Shown piece by piece: positions 17,642 through 25,896 of a stretch of 64,000 nt of DNA. The DNA is taken from assembly GCF_014201775.1 (NCBI RefSeq), contig NZ_JACHFG010000002.1, positions 370,322 to 434,321 on the forward strand, in the 5' to 3' direction. Numbering within the stretch: position 1 is the stretch's first letter; each line of letters starts with the position of its first letter. The notes beneath the pieces were generated by a model. The model was not told where the DNA came from and did not search any database. It saw only the letters and a list, made by a program, of their open reading frames with translations. The translations under genes and the position numbers were made by a program. The DNA comes from Borreliella yangtzensis. Its GTDB lineage: Bacteria; Spirochaetota; Spirochaetia; Borreliales; Borreliaceae.

Positions 17642-18010
17642 ATGGGAGAGAGAGGGGAAGTATACTCTGAGAAGCTGTTTACAGAGTCTGAGAGAACTTA
17701 TTTTTTTAATGTTAAGGAAAATAGAAAAGGGGATTATTTTTTAAATATTGTAGAGAGCAAAAGAAGTCCAAGTGGGGATTTTGAAAGACATTCTATCTTT
17801 GTATATGAAGAAAATATAGGTGAATTTGAATCCAATTTGCTTAAAGCAATATCGGTTATTAAACAAAAGTTGTCTACAGGATCTATGGGTTCTTCTGCAA
17901 GGCATAGTAAAGGGTATGAGGAATATGCAGAGAGATCTAAATTAGATAATTCTAGATTTCAAAATAAATCCCATTTATCAGGTGGACGATTTAAAAAGAA
18001 GGATTATTAA
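17642..18010 (+). CDS. bpuR: BpuR, PUR-domain nucleic-acid-binding regulator
   Basis: A 122-aa protein recognised as the Borrelia PUR-alpha-domain protein (B31 BB0047), reported to bind DNA and RNA and to modulate erp and its own expression. The single PUR repeat covers about residues 8-80: strands in [32 protein letters not shown] and [11 protein letters not shown], then the helix [17 protein letters not shown]. The tail is Ser/Arg/Lys-rich. The open frame could start at GTG 17627, but GGAGG at 17631-17635 lies 6 nt before ATG 17642, so that is the start. Identification rests on memory of the protein and the fold pattern. Confidence 0.88.
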   Translation: MGERGEVYSEKLFTESERTYFFNVKENRKGDYFLNIVESKRSPSGDFERHSIFVYEENIGEFESNLLKAISVIKQKLSTGSMGSSARHSKGYEEYAERSKLDNSRFQNKSHLSGGRFKKKDY

Positions 18011-18031
18011 TTTTTCTAATTCTTTATTTTG

Positions 18032-18577
18032 TTAAATTAGTTTAAAATTTTTTCTATGAAGACTTAAAACCCCATATTTCTTTATTGCATTTTTATGTTC
18101 TTTTGTGGGGTATCCTTTATTTTTTTTTAGTAAATATAATGGATAAATTTTGTCGTATTCATCCATAAGTTTATCTCTTTTGACTTTAGCAATAATTGAA
18201 GCAGCTTTTATTTCGTCTATTATTGAATCCCCTTTGATTATTGCTTTAACAGTTTTTGCTGTTATTTTTGGGACAAATTTACCATCTACAAACACTAATT
18301 CGCAATTTAATTTTAGGTTTTCGTATGCAGTTTGCATGGCAAGAAGAGATGCGTTGTGAATGTTTATTTTTTCTATTGTTATATTTGAAATCTCAGCGAA
18401 TGCATAATATGAATTTTCAAGTATTAATGAAGATAGGTATTCTCTTTTTTCTTTTTTTAGCTTTTTAGAATCATCTAATTCTTTTACAAAACTAGGTTTT
18501 TTTTTGAAAACTACAGCTGCACTTAGGATAGGTCCAAAAATACAACCTCTTCCAACTTCATCTATTCCGCAAATCAT
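18032..18577 (-). CDS. rnhB: Ribonuclease HII
   Basis: Cleaves RNA in RNA-DNA hybrids and initiates ribonucleotide excision. The catalytic Asp-Glu pair is in ICGIDEVGRGCIFGP at the N-terminus. A further Asp is in FVDGKF (about residue 98), and the GDSIIDEIKAASIIAKVKRD stretch holds the conserved Ser/Ala helix and the last catalytic Asp. The 181-aa length is normal. It converges with bpuR across 21 bp, in which CTAATT/AATTAG (18016-18040) could form a small hairpin. B31 BB0046. Confidence 0.95.
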   Translation of the reverse strand: MICGIDEVGRGCIFGPILSAAVVFKKKPSFVKELDDSKKLKKEKREYLSSLILENSYYAFAEISNITIEKINIHNASLLAMQTAYENLKLNCELVFVDGKFVPKITAKTVKAIIKGDSIIDEIKAASIIAKVKRDKLMDEYDKIYPLYLLKKNKGYPTKEHKNAIKKYGVLSLHRKNFKLI

Positions 18578-18664
18578 AATTTATCTTTTTTATAAAAATA
18601 TTTTTATTTATTATAATATGAAATTGTAGATTTATCATTAATTGATTTTTAATTGGGAGTTAGT

Positions 18665-21112
18665 TTGGTTTTTAAAAAAATAGCACTCTTGGGGTTTAAA
18701 TCTTTTGTAAATAGACAAGAGTTTGAAATAGGTGAAAATTTAAGTTTTATTGTAGGTCCTAATGGGTGTGGGAAGAGCAATCTTATTGATGCTGTCCGTT
18801 TTTGTATGGGAGAAGATAATTTAAAATTTTTAAGGGTTAAAAATATTTCTGATTTAATTTCTGTTTCAAAATTAGGAAAATCAAATTTTGCAGAAATAAC
18901 TCTTTTTTTTAGTAATGTTAATGGTGAAAAATCAACTTTAGAGGAATTTGGAGAAAATTTTTATATTCGCAGGCGTCTTTATAAGGATGGTTCAAGCGAG
19001 TATTATTTTAATAATAAAATTTTAGGTCTACAAGATTATAATAAACTTTTGAATAGGCTTCAGTTTAAAAAATCGCCTTATATGTTTATAACTCAAGGCA
19101 GGGTTGAAGATATTTCTTTGGAAAGAAATGTAAATCTCAAATTCTTAATTGAACAAGCAAGTGGAATAGATATTTTAAAAATTGAAGAAGAAGAGGCTCT
19201 GAAAAATTTTAAACAATCTAATCAAAATTTATCATCTTTGTTGTCTCTACAAGAAAATTTAAGACAAAAGTACGATAACATAAAGAATGTTTACTTTTTG
19301 AGAAAGAAACATCAAGATTTAAGTGAAAAATTAAAAGATTTGGAAAAAACAATAACATTAAAAAAGCTTTTCAATATTAATTTTGATCTCAATGTCTTAA
19401 AAAGCAAATTAAATTTGGATGGTTTGAGTAAATTTCTATCTTCTAGTTTTAAGGAAAAGTTAGAATTTTATTCATTTAGAGAAAAAAATATTGTTGATAA
19501 TATTCAATCCTTAGAAAAGGATCTTGATCTTATTAAGTCTAAAATTCTTGGATTAGAGGTTAAGATTCAAAAATTAGAGCAGGAAAAGACAGCAAAGGTA
19601 AGTTTGAAAGACAAGTTTGTCAGGAGTAAGTCTAAGTCTGAAGAGAAGAAAAATTCTATAAATAATGATTTATTTCAATTAAATAGTTTGCTTAAAGAAA
19701 AGAAAAATGAATTTTTTTCTTTAAGTGACGAAATTAATAGATATACTAAAAGTTTTTTTGAACTTGTTGATTTAATTTTATCTGTATTAAAGAGTGCTAG
19801 ATCAGAAGAGCTTGTTTTATTAAAAGAGAATATATTAAACTCTCTTAAGCTTTTTGAAGAGTCGTTAAGTATTAAATATATTAAAGAGATTAGGGTAAAT
19901 TTAATTAAATATATAAGCAAAGATGAGAATCTTTTGGCTTTATTGAAGGATAAAATTGGACCTATTTTTGATCAAAATGTTAATTTAAAAAAGTTTTTGC
20001 TTGAAAAAAATGCTTTAAAAACAAATTTTGCCAAAGATATAACAAATATCGAGAAATTAATCGAAGAAAAGACCTTTCAATTGAATGATGTATTAGGAGA
20101 GCTTGAGTATATAGAGCTTTCTAAGTTTAAAAATTTGGACGAAATTAAACTTATAGATGGTAATTTAGAATTTTTATTTGAATCGAAGAATAGTCTTAAT
20201 GAAGAGCTTAAAGATTTGTATTTAAAGCTTGAAAATTTAAATTTAGAAAGGAGTGAAATTCAACTTAAATTAAGCAATCTTATTGGCGCTTCAAAGTCCA
20301 GCAATGAACCTTTTAAGGAGAAAGATTTGAGCTCTTTAGTTTTTTTAAATGATTTTAAAAAAACTAATTATTATGAATATATAAAAAAACAAACAGAGTA
20401 TGAATTTCTTTTGAACTCTAATGTAGGCATTAAGAGTGAAATAGAGAGTTTTAATATTTCTAATTCAATGTCTGGTAAATTTGAATTGGAAGAGGATCTT
20501 GCAACCAGAGAGCTTTTATACAAAGAAATCGGTGCAATCAATCTGGGTGATTATGTATTTTTCAATATTGATAAAGAATTTGATGAAACTAAGGATCGTT
20601 TTGAAAAAGTAAGTTTACAAGTTGAAGATTTAAAGCTTTCAAAATATTCGTTACAAAAACTTCAAAAAAAAATAAAAAATGAGATTTATAAAAAATTTAG
20701 AGAATCATTTGATGAGATTAATAAAAATTTTTCTTACTTTTTTAAAAAAATTTTCAAAGGAACCGCTATTCTTTTTTATAATGAAAATACCGATAATGTT
20801 GAGATTAGAATAAATTTTTCAAACAAATTTGTCAAAAATAATAATATGCTTTCTGGGGGTGAAAATACTTTGGTTAGCATGGCTTTTTTATTTGCACTGT
20901 ATTATTATTCTCCTGCTTGTTTTTGCATGCTTGATGAAATAGATGCAGCTCTTGATTTTGAAAATAGCAAAAAACTTTCTTTACTTTTAAAAGAATTGGG
21001 GAAAAAAATTCAACTTTTAGTAATAACCCACAATGTATATGTTTCTGAGGGTAGTGAAAATTTGATAGGCATTACGCTTGATAATGGTGAAAGTAAGGTG
21101 TTTAATATATAA
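18665..21112 (+). CDS. smc: SMC-like chromosome partition ATPase, short form (P115)
   Basis: An SMC-family ATPase thought to organise the chromosome. The N-terminal head has Walker A GPNGCGKSN (31-39). The C-terminal head has the ABC signature LSGGE and Walker B CFCMLDEIDAALD, and ends with the VITHN H-loop. Between them lie two coiled-coil stretches. At 815 aa it is far shorter than the ~1,150-1,200 aa of typical SMC, and the central segment lacks a recognisable hinge with its Gly-pair motifs. Start: GGGAG at 18655-18659 precedes TTG 18665 (MVFKKIALLGFKSF); a TTG at 18653 lacks such a site. B31 BB0045. Confidence 0.88.
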   Translation: MVFKKIALLGFKSFVNRQEFEIGENLSFIVGPNGCGKSNLIDAVRFCMGEDNLKFLRVKNISDLISVSKLGKSNFAEITLFFSNVNGEKSTLEEFGENFYIRRRLYKDGSSEYYFNNKILGLQDYNKLLNRLQFKKSPYMFITQGRVEDISLERNVNLKFLIEQASGIDILKIEEEEALKNFKQSNQNLSSLLSLQENLRQKYDNIKNVYFLRKKHQDLSEKLKDLEKTITLKKLFNINFDLNVLKSKLNLDGLSKFLSSSFKEKLEFYSFREKNIVDNIQSLEKDLDLIKSKILGLEVKIQKLEQEKTAKVSLKDKFVRSKSKSEEKKNSINNDLFQLNSLLKEKKNEFFSLSDEINRYTKSFFELVDLILSVLKSARSEELVLLKENILNSLKLFEESLSIKYIKEIRVNLIKYISKDENLLALLKDKIGPIFDQNVNLKKFLLEKNALKTNFAKDITNIEKLIEEKTFQLNDVLGELEYIELSKFKNLDEIKLIDGNLEFLFESKNSLNEELKDLYLKLENLNLERSEIQLKLSNLIGASKSSNEPFKEKDLSSLVFLNDFKKTNYYEYIKKQTEYEFLLNSNVGIKSEIESFNISNSMSGKFELEEDLATRELLYKEIGAINLGDYVFFNIDKEFDETKDRFEKVSLQVEDLKLSKYSLQKLQKKIKNEIYKKFRESFDEINKNFSYFFKKIFKGTAILFYNENTDNVEIRINFSNKFVKNNNMLSGGENTLVSMAFLFALYYYSPACFCMLDEIDAALDFENSKKLSLLLKELGKKIQLLVITHNVYVSEGSENLIGITLDNGESKVFNI

Positions 21113-21146
21113 TTAATATAATTGAACTAGATTTAAGGAAATTAAC

Positions 21147-21548
21147 ATGCAAGGTGGAAAGTTAAGTTTTAGAAAATATTTTTTAATTTTAATATTTTTA
21201 ATTTTTATTGTTTCAGGTATCACTTATTTTTATTCAACGAAAATGTTAGAGAAATCTCATAAGTCTGTTGAAGACAATTTAGATGCTAAGGTTAAATTAG
21301 TTAATATGGAAGATTTTTATTTTGATTTAAATGAATGTTTAAATATGGATGATTTTTTTATTCCGAGACCCTATTTTTTAAATGAAGATTTAAATAAAAA
21401 TTTAGTTGTTGACAGGTTGATTAAAAATAAATTCCTTGATGAGAATTTTTTCAAGGATCTTTGGATTAAAAAGGAAAATTTATTTAACGTTGATATTGAG
21501 AAGGAGAATGAAAAATTAATAGATAAAATTTTAGAAATTTCCAAATGA
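21147..21548 (+). CDS. Small single-pass membrane protein, unknown function
   Basis: A 133-aa protein with a basic N-terminus (KLSFRKY), one hydrophobic helix (about residues 11-30) and an acidic, helical outer domain. No family recognised. AAGGAAA precedes ATG 21147. It overlaps the downstream gene by ATGA, so the two probably act together. The C-terminal half (residues 45-130) contains repeated NED/NEDL-like acidic patches and no cysteine apart from one in NECLNMDD. B31 BB0044. Confidence 0.75.
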   Translation: MQGGKLSFRKYFLILIFLIFIVSGITYFYSTKMLEKSHKSVEDNLDAKVKLVNMEDFYFDLNECLNMDDFFIPRPYFLNEDLNKNLVVDRLIKNKFLDENFFKDLWIKKENLFNVDIEKENEKLIDKILEISK

Positions 21549-22567
21549 TTAAAAAATATTTGATTTATATAAGTTTGCTATTTGCTGTTTTTGAAGTTTT
21601 TCCTGAGCCAGCTTTTATAAGTCAAAATGATTCATATGAGCTTGATTTTAGTAGTAAGGAAGTAGATATTAATGTAAATACTAATTCAAAGTTTAATCTT
21701 TCTTTTAAAGATGAGTCTTGGATTTATATCAAAAGCAATGAAAATGAATCTTTTGTTAAGTTAATTGGAGAATATTATGAGAAAGGAGCTGTTTTCGCTT
21801 TTCAAACTTTTAAAAAAGAAGGCAAAATTAAGTTGATTTTCAACTACCAAAATGTTAAAGATTCTAGTGAATTTAATAAGATAATTATCTTAAAAATTAC
21901 AAAAAAGTTTGAAGTTAAAATTCCAGATGGTGTTGATTCTGATGAAGGTAAGGACATTAAAAGTGATAATAACAGAAGAGATAATATTAATGTAACCTCT
22001 TTAGAGGTGATTTCCCGGGCTTTAAATTTATCTTACATAAATGATTACAATGGAGCAATAGATTTGCTTAATAAGTATAATTTTAATGATGATAAATATA
22101 TTTTACTGAAGGCGGAAATTTATTATAAAAATAGAGATTATTTGAAATCTTATGAAAATTATTTGAAATTGAAGGGCAGATGCTTTCAAAGCATTGTTTT
22201 TGATCTAATTAAGCTTGGTATAGAATTAAATATTAAAGAAGAGGTCTTGGAGGGTGCCAGGTATTTAGTTGAAAAGAATATTGATTTTTCTGAGAATATT
22301 TATCTTAATATCTTTGAATTTTTAGTAATAAGGGGGGAGTATGAGTTTGCTTTAAATTTTAGTTCTCTTTACTTTCCTAAGTATATTAATTTAAGCTTTT
22401 CGGATAAATATAGTTTTTTTTTGGGAAAGCTTTATGAATCTGAGAGTAAATATAAAAATTTTTTAAAGGCTTTGTATTATTATAAATTGATTATTGATAA
22501 TTACCCTTTTAGCGATTATTATGAAAAAGCCAAGATAAGGTATTTATTTTTAAAGCGGTTTTTTTAG
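21545..22567 (+). CDS. Exported protein with TPR-like C-terminal repeats
   Basis: A 340-aa protein with an N-terminal signal peptide (residues 3-20, ending near FPEP). Residues 30-125 are beta-rich with no recognised family. Residues 150-340 are helical hairpins resembling TPRs, for example SYINDYNGAIDLLNKYNF, AEIYYKNRDYLKSYENYL and ALYYYKLIIDNYPFSDYYEKA. The last resembles the BamD/YbgF-type periplasmic TPR (NYPxSxYxxKA), so an envelope-assembly role is possible but not proven. Cotranscribed with the small membrane protein (ATGA) and 10 nt before phoU. B31 BB0043. Confidence 0.72.
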   Translation: MIKKYLIYISLLFAVFEVFPEPAFISQNDSYELDFSSKEVDINVNTNSKFNLSFKDESWIYIKSNENESFVKLIGEYYEKGAVFAFQTFKKEGKIKLIFNYQNVKDSSEFNKIIILKITKKFEVKIPDGVDSDEGKDIKSDNNRRDNINVTSLEVISRALNLSYINDYNGAIDLLNKYNFNDDKYILLKAEIYYKNRDYLKSYENYLKLKGRCFQSIVFDLIKLGIELNIKEEVLEGARYLVEKNIDFSENIYLNIFEFLVIRGEYEFALNFSSLYFPKYINLSFSDKYSFFLGKLYESESKYKNFLKALYYYKLIIDNYPFSDYYEKAKIRYLFLKRFF

Positions 22568-22577
22568 GAGATATAAT

Positions 22578-23249
22578 ATGATACGAAGAAGGCTTACTAA
22601 ACAACTTGAAATAATAAAAGATTATCTTTGGGATATGAAAGAATGTGTGCTTAAAATTATAGATGACTCTTTAATAGCCTTAGAATCTAAGGACAAAAGT
22701 TTGGCTAAAAAAATAATCAATGAGGATGAAAAAATAATAGATGATTATCAATATGATATTGAGGATTTATGTGGAAGAATAATTGCGACTGAGCATCCTG
22801 TTGCTACAGAACTTAGAGAAATTTTAGCAATTATTAAAATAATAAGTTCTCTTGAAAGGATTGCGGATCATGCTACTAAGATTGTAAAAGTTGTTCTCCT
22901 TCTTGAATCAGATTCGGGTGATTTTGATTTTATTAATTTGTATTTTAAACCTTTAAGAGAAATGGCTGATACAGCCAAAGAGATGTTGTCTGATATTTTT
23001 GACGCATATTTTGATGGAGATTTTACTAAAATATTAAAGATAGTTAAGTATGACAATATAATAGATAAATTATTTTCAAAGCAAAAAAGTATTGTTATTG
23101 AGGCAATGAAAAAAAATCCTGAAAATTTGGATTATCTTTTGAATATATTATTTTTGAATAGCTTCTTGGAAAGAGTGGGAGATCATGTAGCAACAATTGG
23201 TGAATTGCTCTATTTTATTAGAATAGGTGAAAAAGTAAATTTAACCTAA
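22578..23249 (+). CDS. phoU: PhoU-family phosphate-signalling protein
   Basis: A 223-aa cytoplasmic protein with two three-helix PhoU domains (about residues 10-105 and 115-215). The repeated metal-binding pattern is visible: ERIADHATKI in the first domain and ERVGDHVATIGE in the second, matching the E-RxxDxxxxI/A signature. PhoU normally restrains the Pst transporter and its two-component system, but no pst or phoR gene is adjacent here. ATG 22578 follows AGGAGA. B31 BB0042. Confidence 0.92.
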   Translation: MIRRRLTKQLEIIKDYLWDMKECVLKIIDDSLIALESKDKSLAKKIINEDEKIIDDYQYDIEDLCGRIIATEHPVATELREILAIIKIISSLERIADHATKIVKVVLLLESDSGDFDFINLYFKPLREMADTAKEMLSDIFDAYFDGDFTKILKIVKYDNIIDKLFSKQKSIVIEAMKKNPENLDYLLNILFLNSFLERVGDHVATIGELLYFIRIGEKVNLT

Positions 23250-23304
23250 AAGGTGGTATTTTAGACTTTTTAATCTAAATAAATTTTATATAATGAAAAA
23301 TTTA

Positions 23305-23348
23305 TTATAAAAAGAATTAATGATCGCGATCATTAATTCTTTTTATAA
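23305..23348. terminator. Perfect 44-bp palindrome, bidirectional terminator between phoU and cheR1
   Basis: Two 22-bp arms (23305-23326 and 23327-23348) are exact inverted complements with no spacer, centred on TCGCGA. The arms end in A-runs and T-runs, so either transcript would form a long hairpin followed by U residues. The right arm includes the last codons and the stop of cheR1 (KKN-stop), so the coding end and terminator share sequence. A smaller hairpin, TTTAGA/TCTAAA (23260-23279), lies just upstream. Confidence 0.8.
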
Positions 23349-24184
23349 GTAGCAGGCATTATGTATTCAAGATTTTTGTTTCCTCGGATTGTTTCTGAAT
23401 GTCCTATTAAAAGATAAGAATCATTTTTAAGATAAGAGTTAAATTTATTGGTAAGGTTGTTTCTAGTTTTTTCATCAAAATAGATCATGACATTCCTACA
23501 AAATATTAGGTCAAATTTTTTGCTAAATGGAAATTTCTCATCCATTAAATTTAATTTTTTAAAGTAAACCATTTTTTTTAAAGTTTCTTTAACTTGAAAT
23601 TTATCATCTTTAATTTGATTTAAATATTTAGTTTTTAAATATTTTGGCAAATTTATTATACGATCTTCAGGATAAATTCCCTCATGAGCTTCTTGTAGTA
23701 CACTAATTGAAATGTCTGTTGCTAGGATTTTGACTTTAAAATCTACTTTATTATTTTCCATATATTCTTTTAGTATCATTGCAATTGTATATGGCTCTTC
23801 TCCACTTGAGCAGCCGGCTGACCATATTCTAATTTCTGAGTTTTCTGATTTCAATATTTTGTTAGCAAGTTTAGGTAATATTTTGTTATTTAAAAAATCA
23901 AAATGTTTAGATTCTCTAAAAAAATAAGTATGATTTGTTGATATTTTGTCTACTAGTTCAATTAATTGAATGTTTCCATTGCTTGTTTCTAAAAAGTTAA
24001 TGTATTCAGTAAAATTTTTAAATCCTTTAACTTTTAGAAGGGATGATAATCTACTTTCAATAAGCATCTTTTTTTTTTCGTTGAGATTAATTCCAAAATT
24101 GTTGTAAACTATTTTTATTAGTCTTAAAAGTTCATCCTTAGTTATATTTATATTGAGATTTAATTTGTTTTGGTTCATATTCAT
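23333..24184 (-). CDS. cheR: Chemotaxis protein methyltransferase CheR
   Basis: Methylates glutamates on chemoreceptors using SAM. The N-terminal helical CheR domain (residues about 10-80) carries the basic region LIESRLSSLLKVKGF. The SAM domain has WSAGCSSGEEPYTIAMIL, LATDIS, FDLIFCRNVMIYFD and LIGHSE, all standard. The 283-aa length is typical. It stands alone here, away from other chemotaxis genes; Borrelia has a second cheR elsewhere. Its last codons lie inside the palindromic terminator. B31 BB0040 (cheR-1). Confidence 0.95.
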   Translation of the reverse strand: MNMNQNKLNLNINITKDELLRLIKIVYNNFGINLNEKKKMLIESRLSSLLKVKGFKNFTEYINFLETSNGNIQLIELVDKISTNHTYFFRESKHFDFLNNKILPKLANKILKSENSEIRIWSAGCSSGEEPYTIAMILKEYMENNKVDFKVKILATDISISVLQEAHEGIYPEDRIINLPKYLKTKYLNQIKDDKFQVKETLKKMVYFKKLNLMDEKFPFSKKFDLIFCRNVMIYFDEKTRNNLTNKFNSYLKNDSYLLIGHSETIRGNKNLEYIMPATYKKN

Positions 24185-24271
24185 ATGCTTTTGATTTCAT
24201 TCTCCTTTTTGAGCTAGAGCGATTTTTTTATGCTAAAAATGTAATATGTTCTTTTTTTACTTCTATAATAC

Positions 24272-24341
24272 TAAGCGTATAGCTTAAGTTGGATATTTCA
24301 ATTGCAATAATTCAATTGCAATAATTTTCCAATTGTGATAA
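24272..24341. promoter_or_regulatory. Repeat-containing intergenic region between cheR1 and a PpiD-like gene
   Basis: This ~200-bp divergent region holds an inverted repeat TAAGC-GTATA-GCTTA (24272-24286) and two exact tandem copies of TTCAATTGCAATAA (24297-24310, 24311-24324), with a degenerate third copy TTCCAATTGTGATAA (24327-24341). Each copy contains the palindromic core CAATTG. This could be an operator or just A+T-rich slippage; no regulator is implied by the neighbours. Confidence 0.45.
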
Positions 24342-24387
24342 TTTAGTAGTTAAATTATTAGTATGCTTACTTATTAAAGGTTGTGTT

Positions 24388-25893
24388 ATGCGAAAAAGAA
24401 GTGGAAAAATCAAAGATGATTTAGTTGTGCTTGATTCTAAAGAAAAAAAAGTTGGTGTATGGGGTATTTTTGCCCTTATTTTAATTGTTTTTGGGTTTAT
24501 TATTGCACCTTTACTTCCAGGTATGTTTGATAATGTTAATTCATCTAGTTTAAAATTTGGTTCCTATAAAGGGCAGCCTATTTATTATAAAAAAGATAGT
24601 AAGTTTGCCAAGTATGTTAATTATTATTCAAATCTTTACTCTAAATTACAAGGGAATGCTAAAAATATTAATATAGATTACAATGTTTGGTATTTAGCAT
24701 TTATGAAATATGTTGAGGATGTTGCTTTTTTTGACTTAATAAAAAAATATAATTTTTATGTTTCTAAGGAAATGTTGAATAAAAATTTACTCAGATCCCC
24801 TGAATATTTAGATTCTAGTGGAAATTTTAGTTCTAAAAGATATAATAAAGCTTCTGATTATCAAAAAGTTAAAATTTATGATGATATGGTAGAAAGCATG
24901 CTATTTTCTAATGTGAAAATTTTTTTAAATAGTAATTTAATATTTCCAGATTCTCTTTTTAATATGATTAAGAATATGAGTACTGTAGAAAGGCAAATTT
25001 TATATCTTTCTCTTTCTTATCAAGATTTTTCTAATAAAGAGGCAATATTTTATGCTGAAAAAAATTTAAATTTATTCAAGCATTTATCGCTTGCGTCCAT
25101 CCGTTTTAAAAATATGAATGATGCTCGCAATGCTTATGATAAGCTGGTAAACAAAACTCCATTTGAAGAGCTTGCTAAGCTTTATTCGGATGATATAGCT
25201 AATTTCAAAGGTGTTGTTTCTTTGGATAAGTATTATTTTGATTTAGATCTTAATGTTGAAAAGAAAGAAGATCTAAATTCCCTCTTTTCTTTAAGAGAGG
25301 GCGAATTTAGTAAGCCTATTAAGATTAAAAATAAAAATGAATATCAAATATATAAGGCATTTGGCAATGTTCATGATTTTGATAAAAATTCAGATCGAGA
25401 TATTAACTCTGTTAAAGATTACATTGAAACTTATGAACCAAGTGTTATTGAAAGTTATTTGGAAAATAAGCTAAATGATTTTCTTAATGATGTTAAACTT
25501 GGCAGTTTAAATCAAGCTCTTGAAAAATATCGGTTTAGTTTAAAAGAAGAAATTGTTAATTTATCTTATAATGTCAACATATATCCCAATACTTTAAAAG
25601 ATTTGGTTGAGTTTAATAATAGTAAATCTTTTTATGATATTGTTTTTGGATTAAAAGAAAATTCTTGGTCTAAGCCTTTTGTAGCGAATAAAAAAGTTTA
25701 TTTATTTTTCCTTAACTCAGCTAGAAAAAGACCTAATCAGAGAATCAAAGAAGAGATCGAGAATGAAAAACTTTTTGACAATTTTAACATTGCAAATAGT
25801 GGTTTGATTACAGATTTTTTATTGAATAAAAAAGATTTTGTTAATAATTTTAATGAGTCGTTTTTTACTTTACAAAACTTTAGTCAAAATTAA
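24388..25893 (+). CDS. Membrane-anchored PpiD/SurA-like peptidyl-prolyl isomerase-like protein
   Basis: A 501-aa protein with a basic cytoplasmic N-terminus, one transmembrane helix (about residues 27-47) and a large periplasmic part. Residues 50-200 resemble the helical SurA/PpiD N-terminal chaperone domain. Residues about 225-330 resemble a parvulin domain: ASIRFKNMNDARNAYDKL, PFEELAKLYSDD and FSLREGEFSKPIKIKNEYQIYK match the usual 'F..LA..yS.D' and 'F.l..gevS.Pv.....yhI' pattern. A second, weaker parvulin-like unit may lie at 400-450. Chaperone rather than isomerase activity is possible, as in PpiD. B31 BB0039. Confidence 0.72.
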   Translation: MRKRSGKIKDDLVVLDSKEKKVGVWGIFALILIVFGFIIAPLLPGMFDNVNSSSLKFGSYKGQPIYYKKDSKFAKYVNYYSNLYSKLQGNAKNINIDYNVWYLAFMKYVEDVAFFDLIKKYNFYVSKEMLNKNLLRSPEYLDSSGNFSSKRYNKASDYQKVKIYDDMVESMLFSNVKIFLNSNLIFPDSLFNMIKNMSTVERQILYLSLSYQDFSNKEAIFYAEKNLNLFKHLSLASIRFKNMNDARNAYDKLVNKTPFEELAKLYSDDIANFKGVVSLDKYYFDLDLNVEKKEDLNSLFSLREGEFSKPIKIKNKNEYQIYKAFGNVHDFDKNSDRDINSVKDYIETYEPSVIESYLENKLNDFLNDVKLGSLNQALEKYRFSLKEEIVNLSYNVNIYPNTLKDLVEFNNSKSFYDIVFGLKENSWSKPFVANKKVYLFFLNSARKRPNQRIKEEIENEKLFDNFNIANSGLITDFLLNKKDFVNNFNESFFTLQNFSQN

Positions 25894-25896
25894 GAA

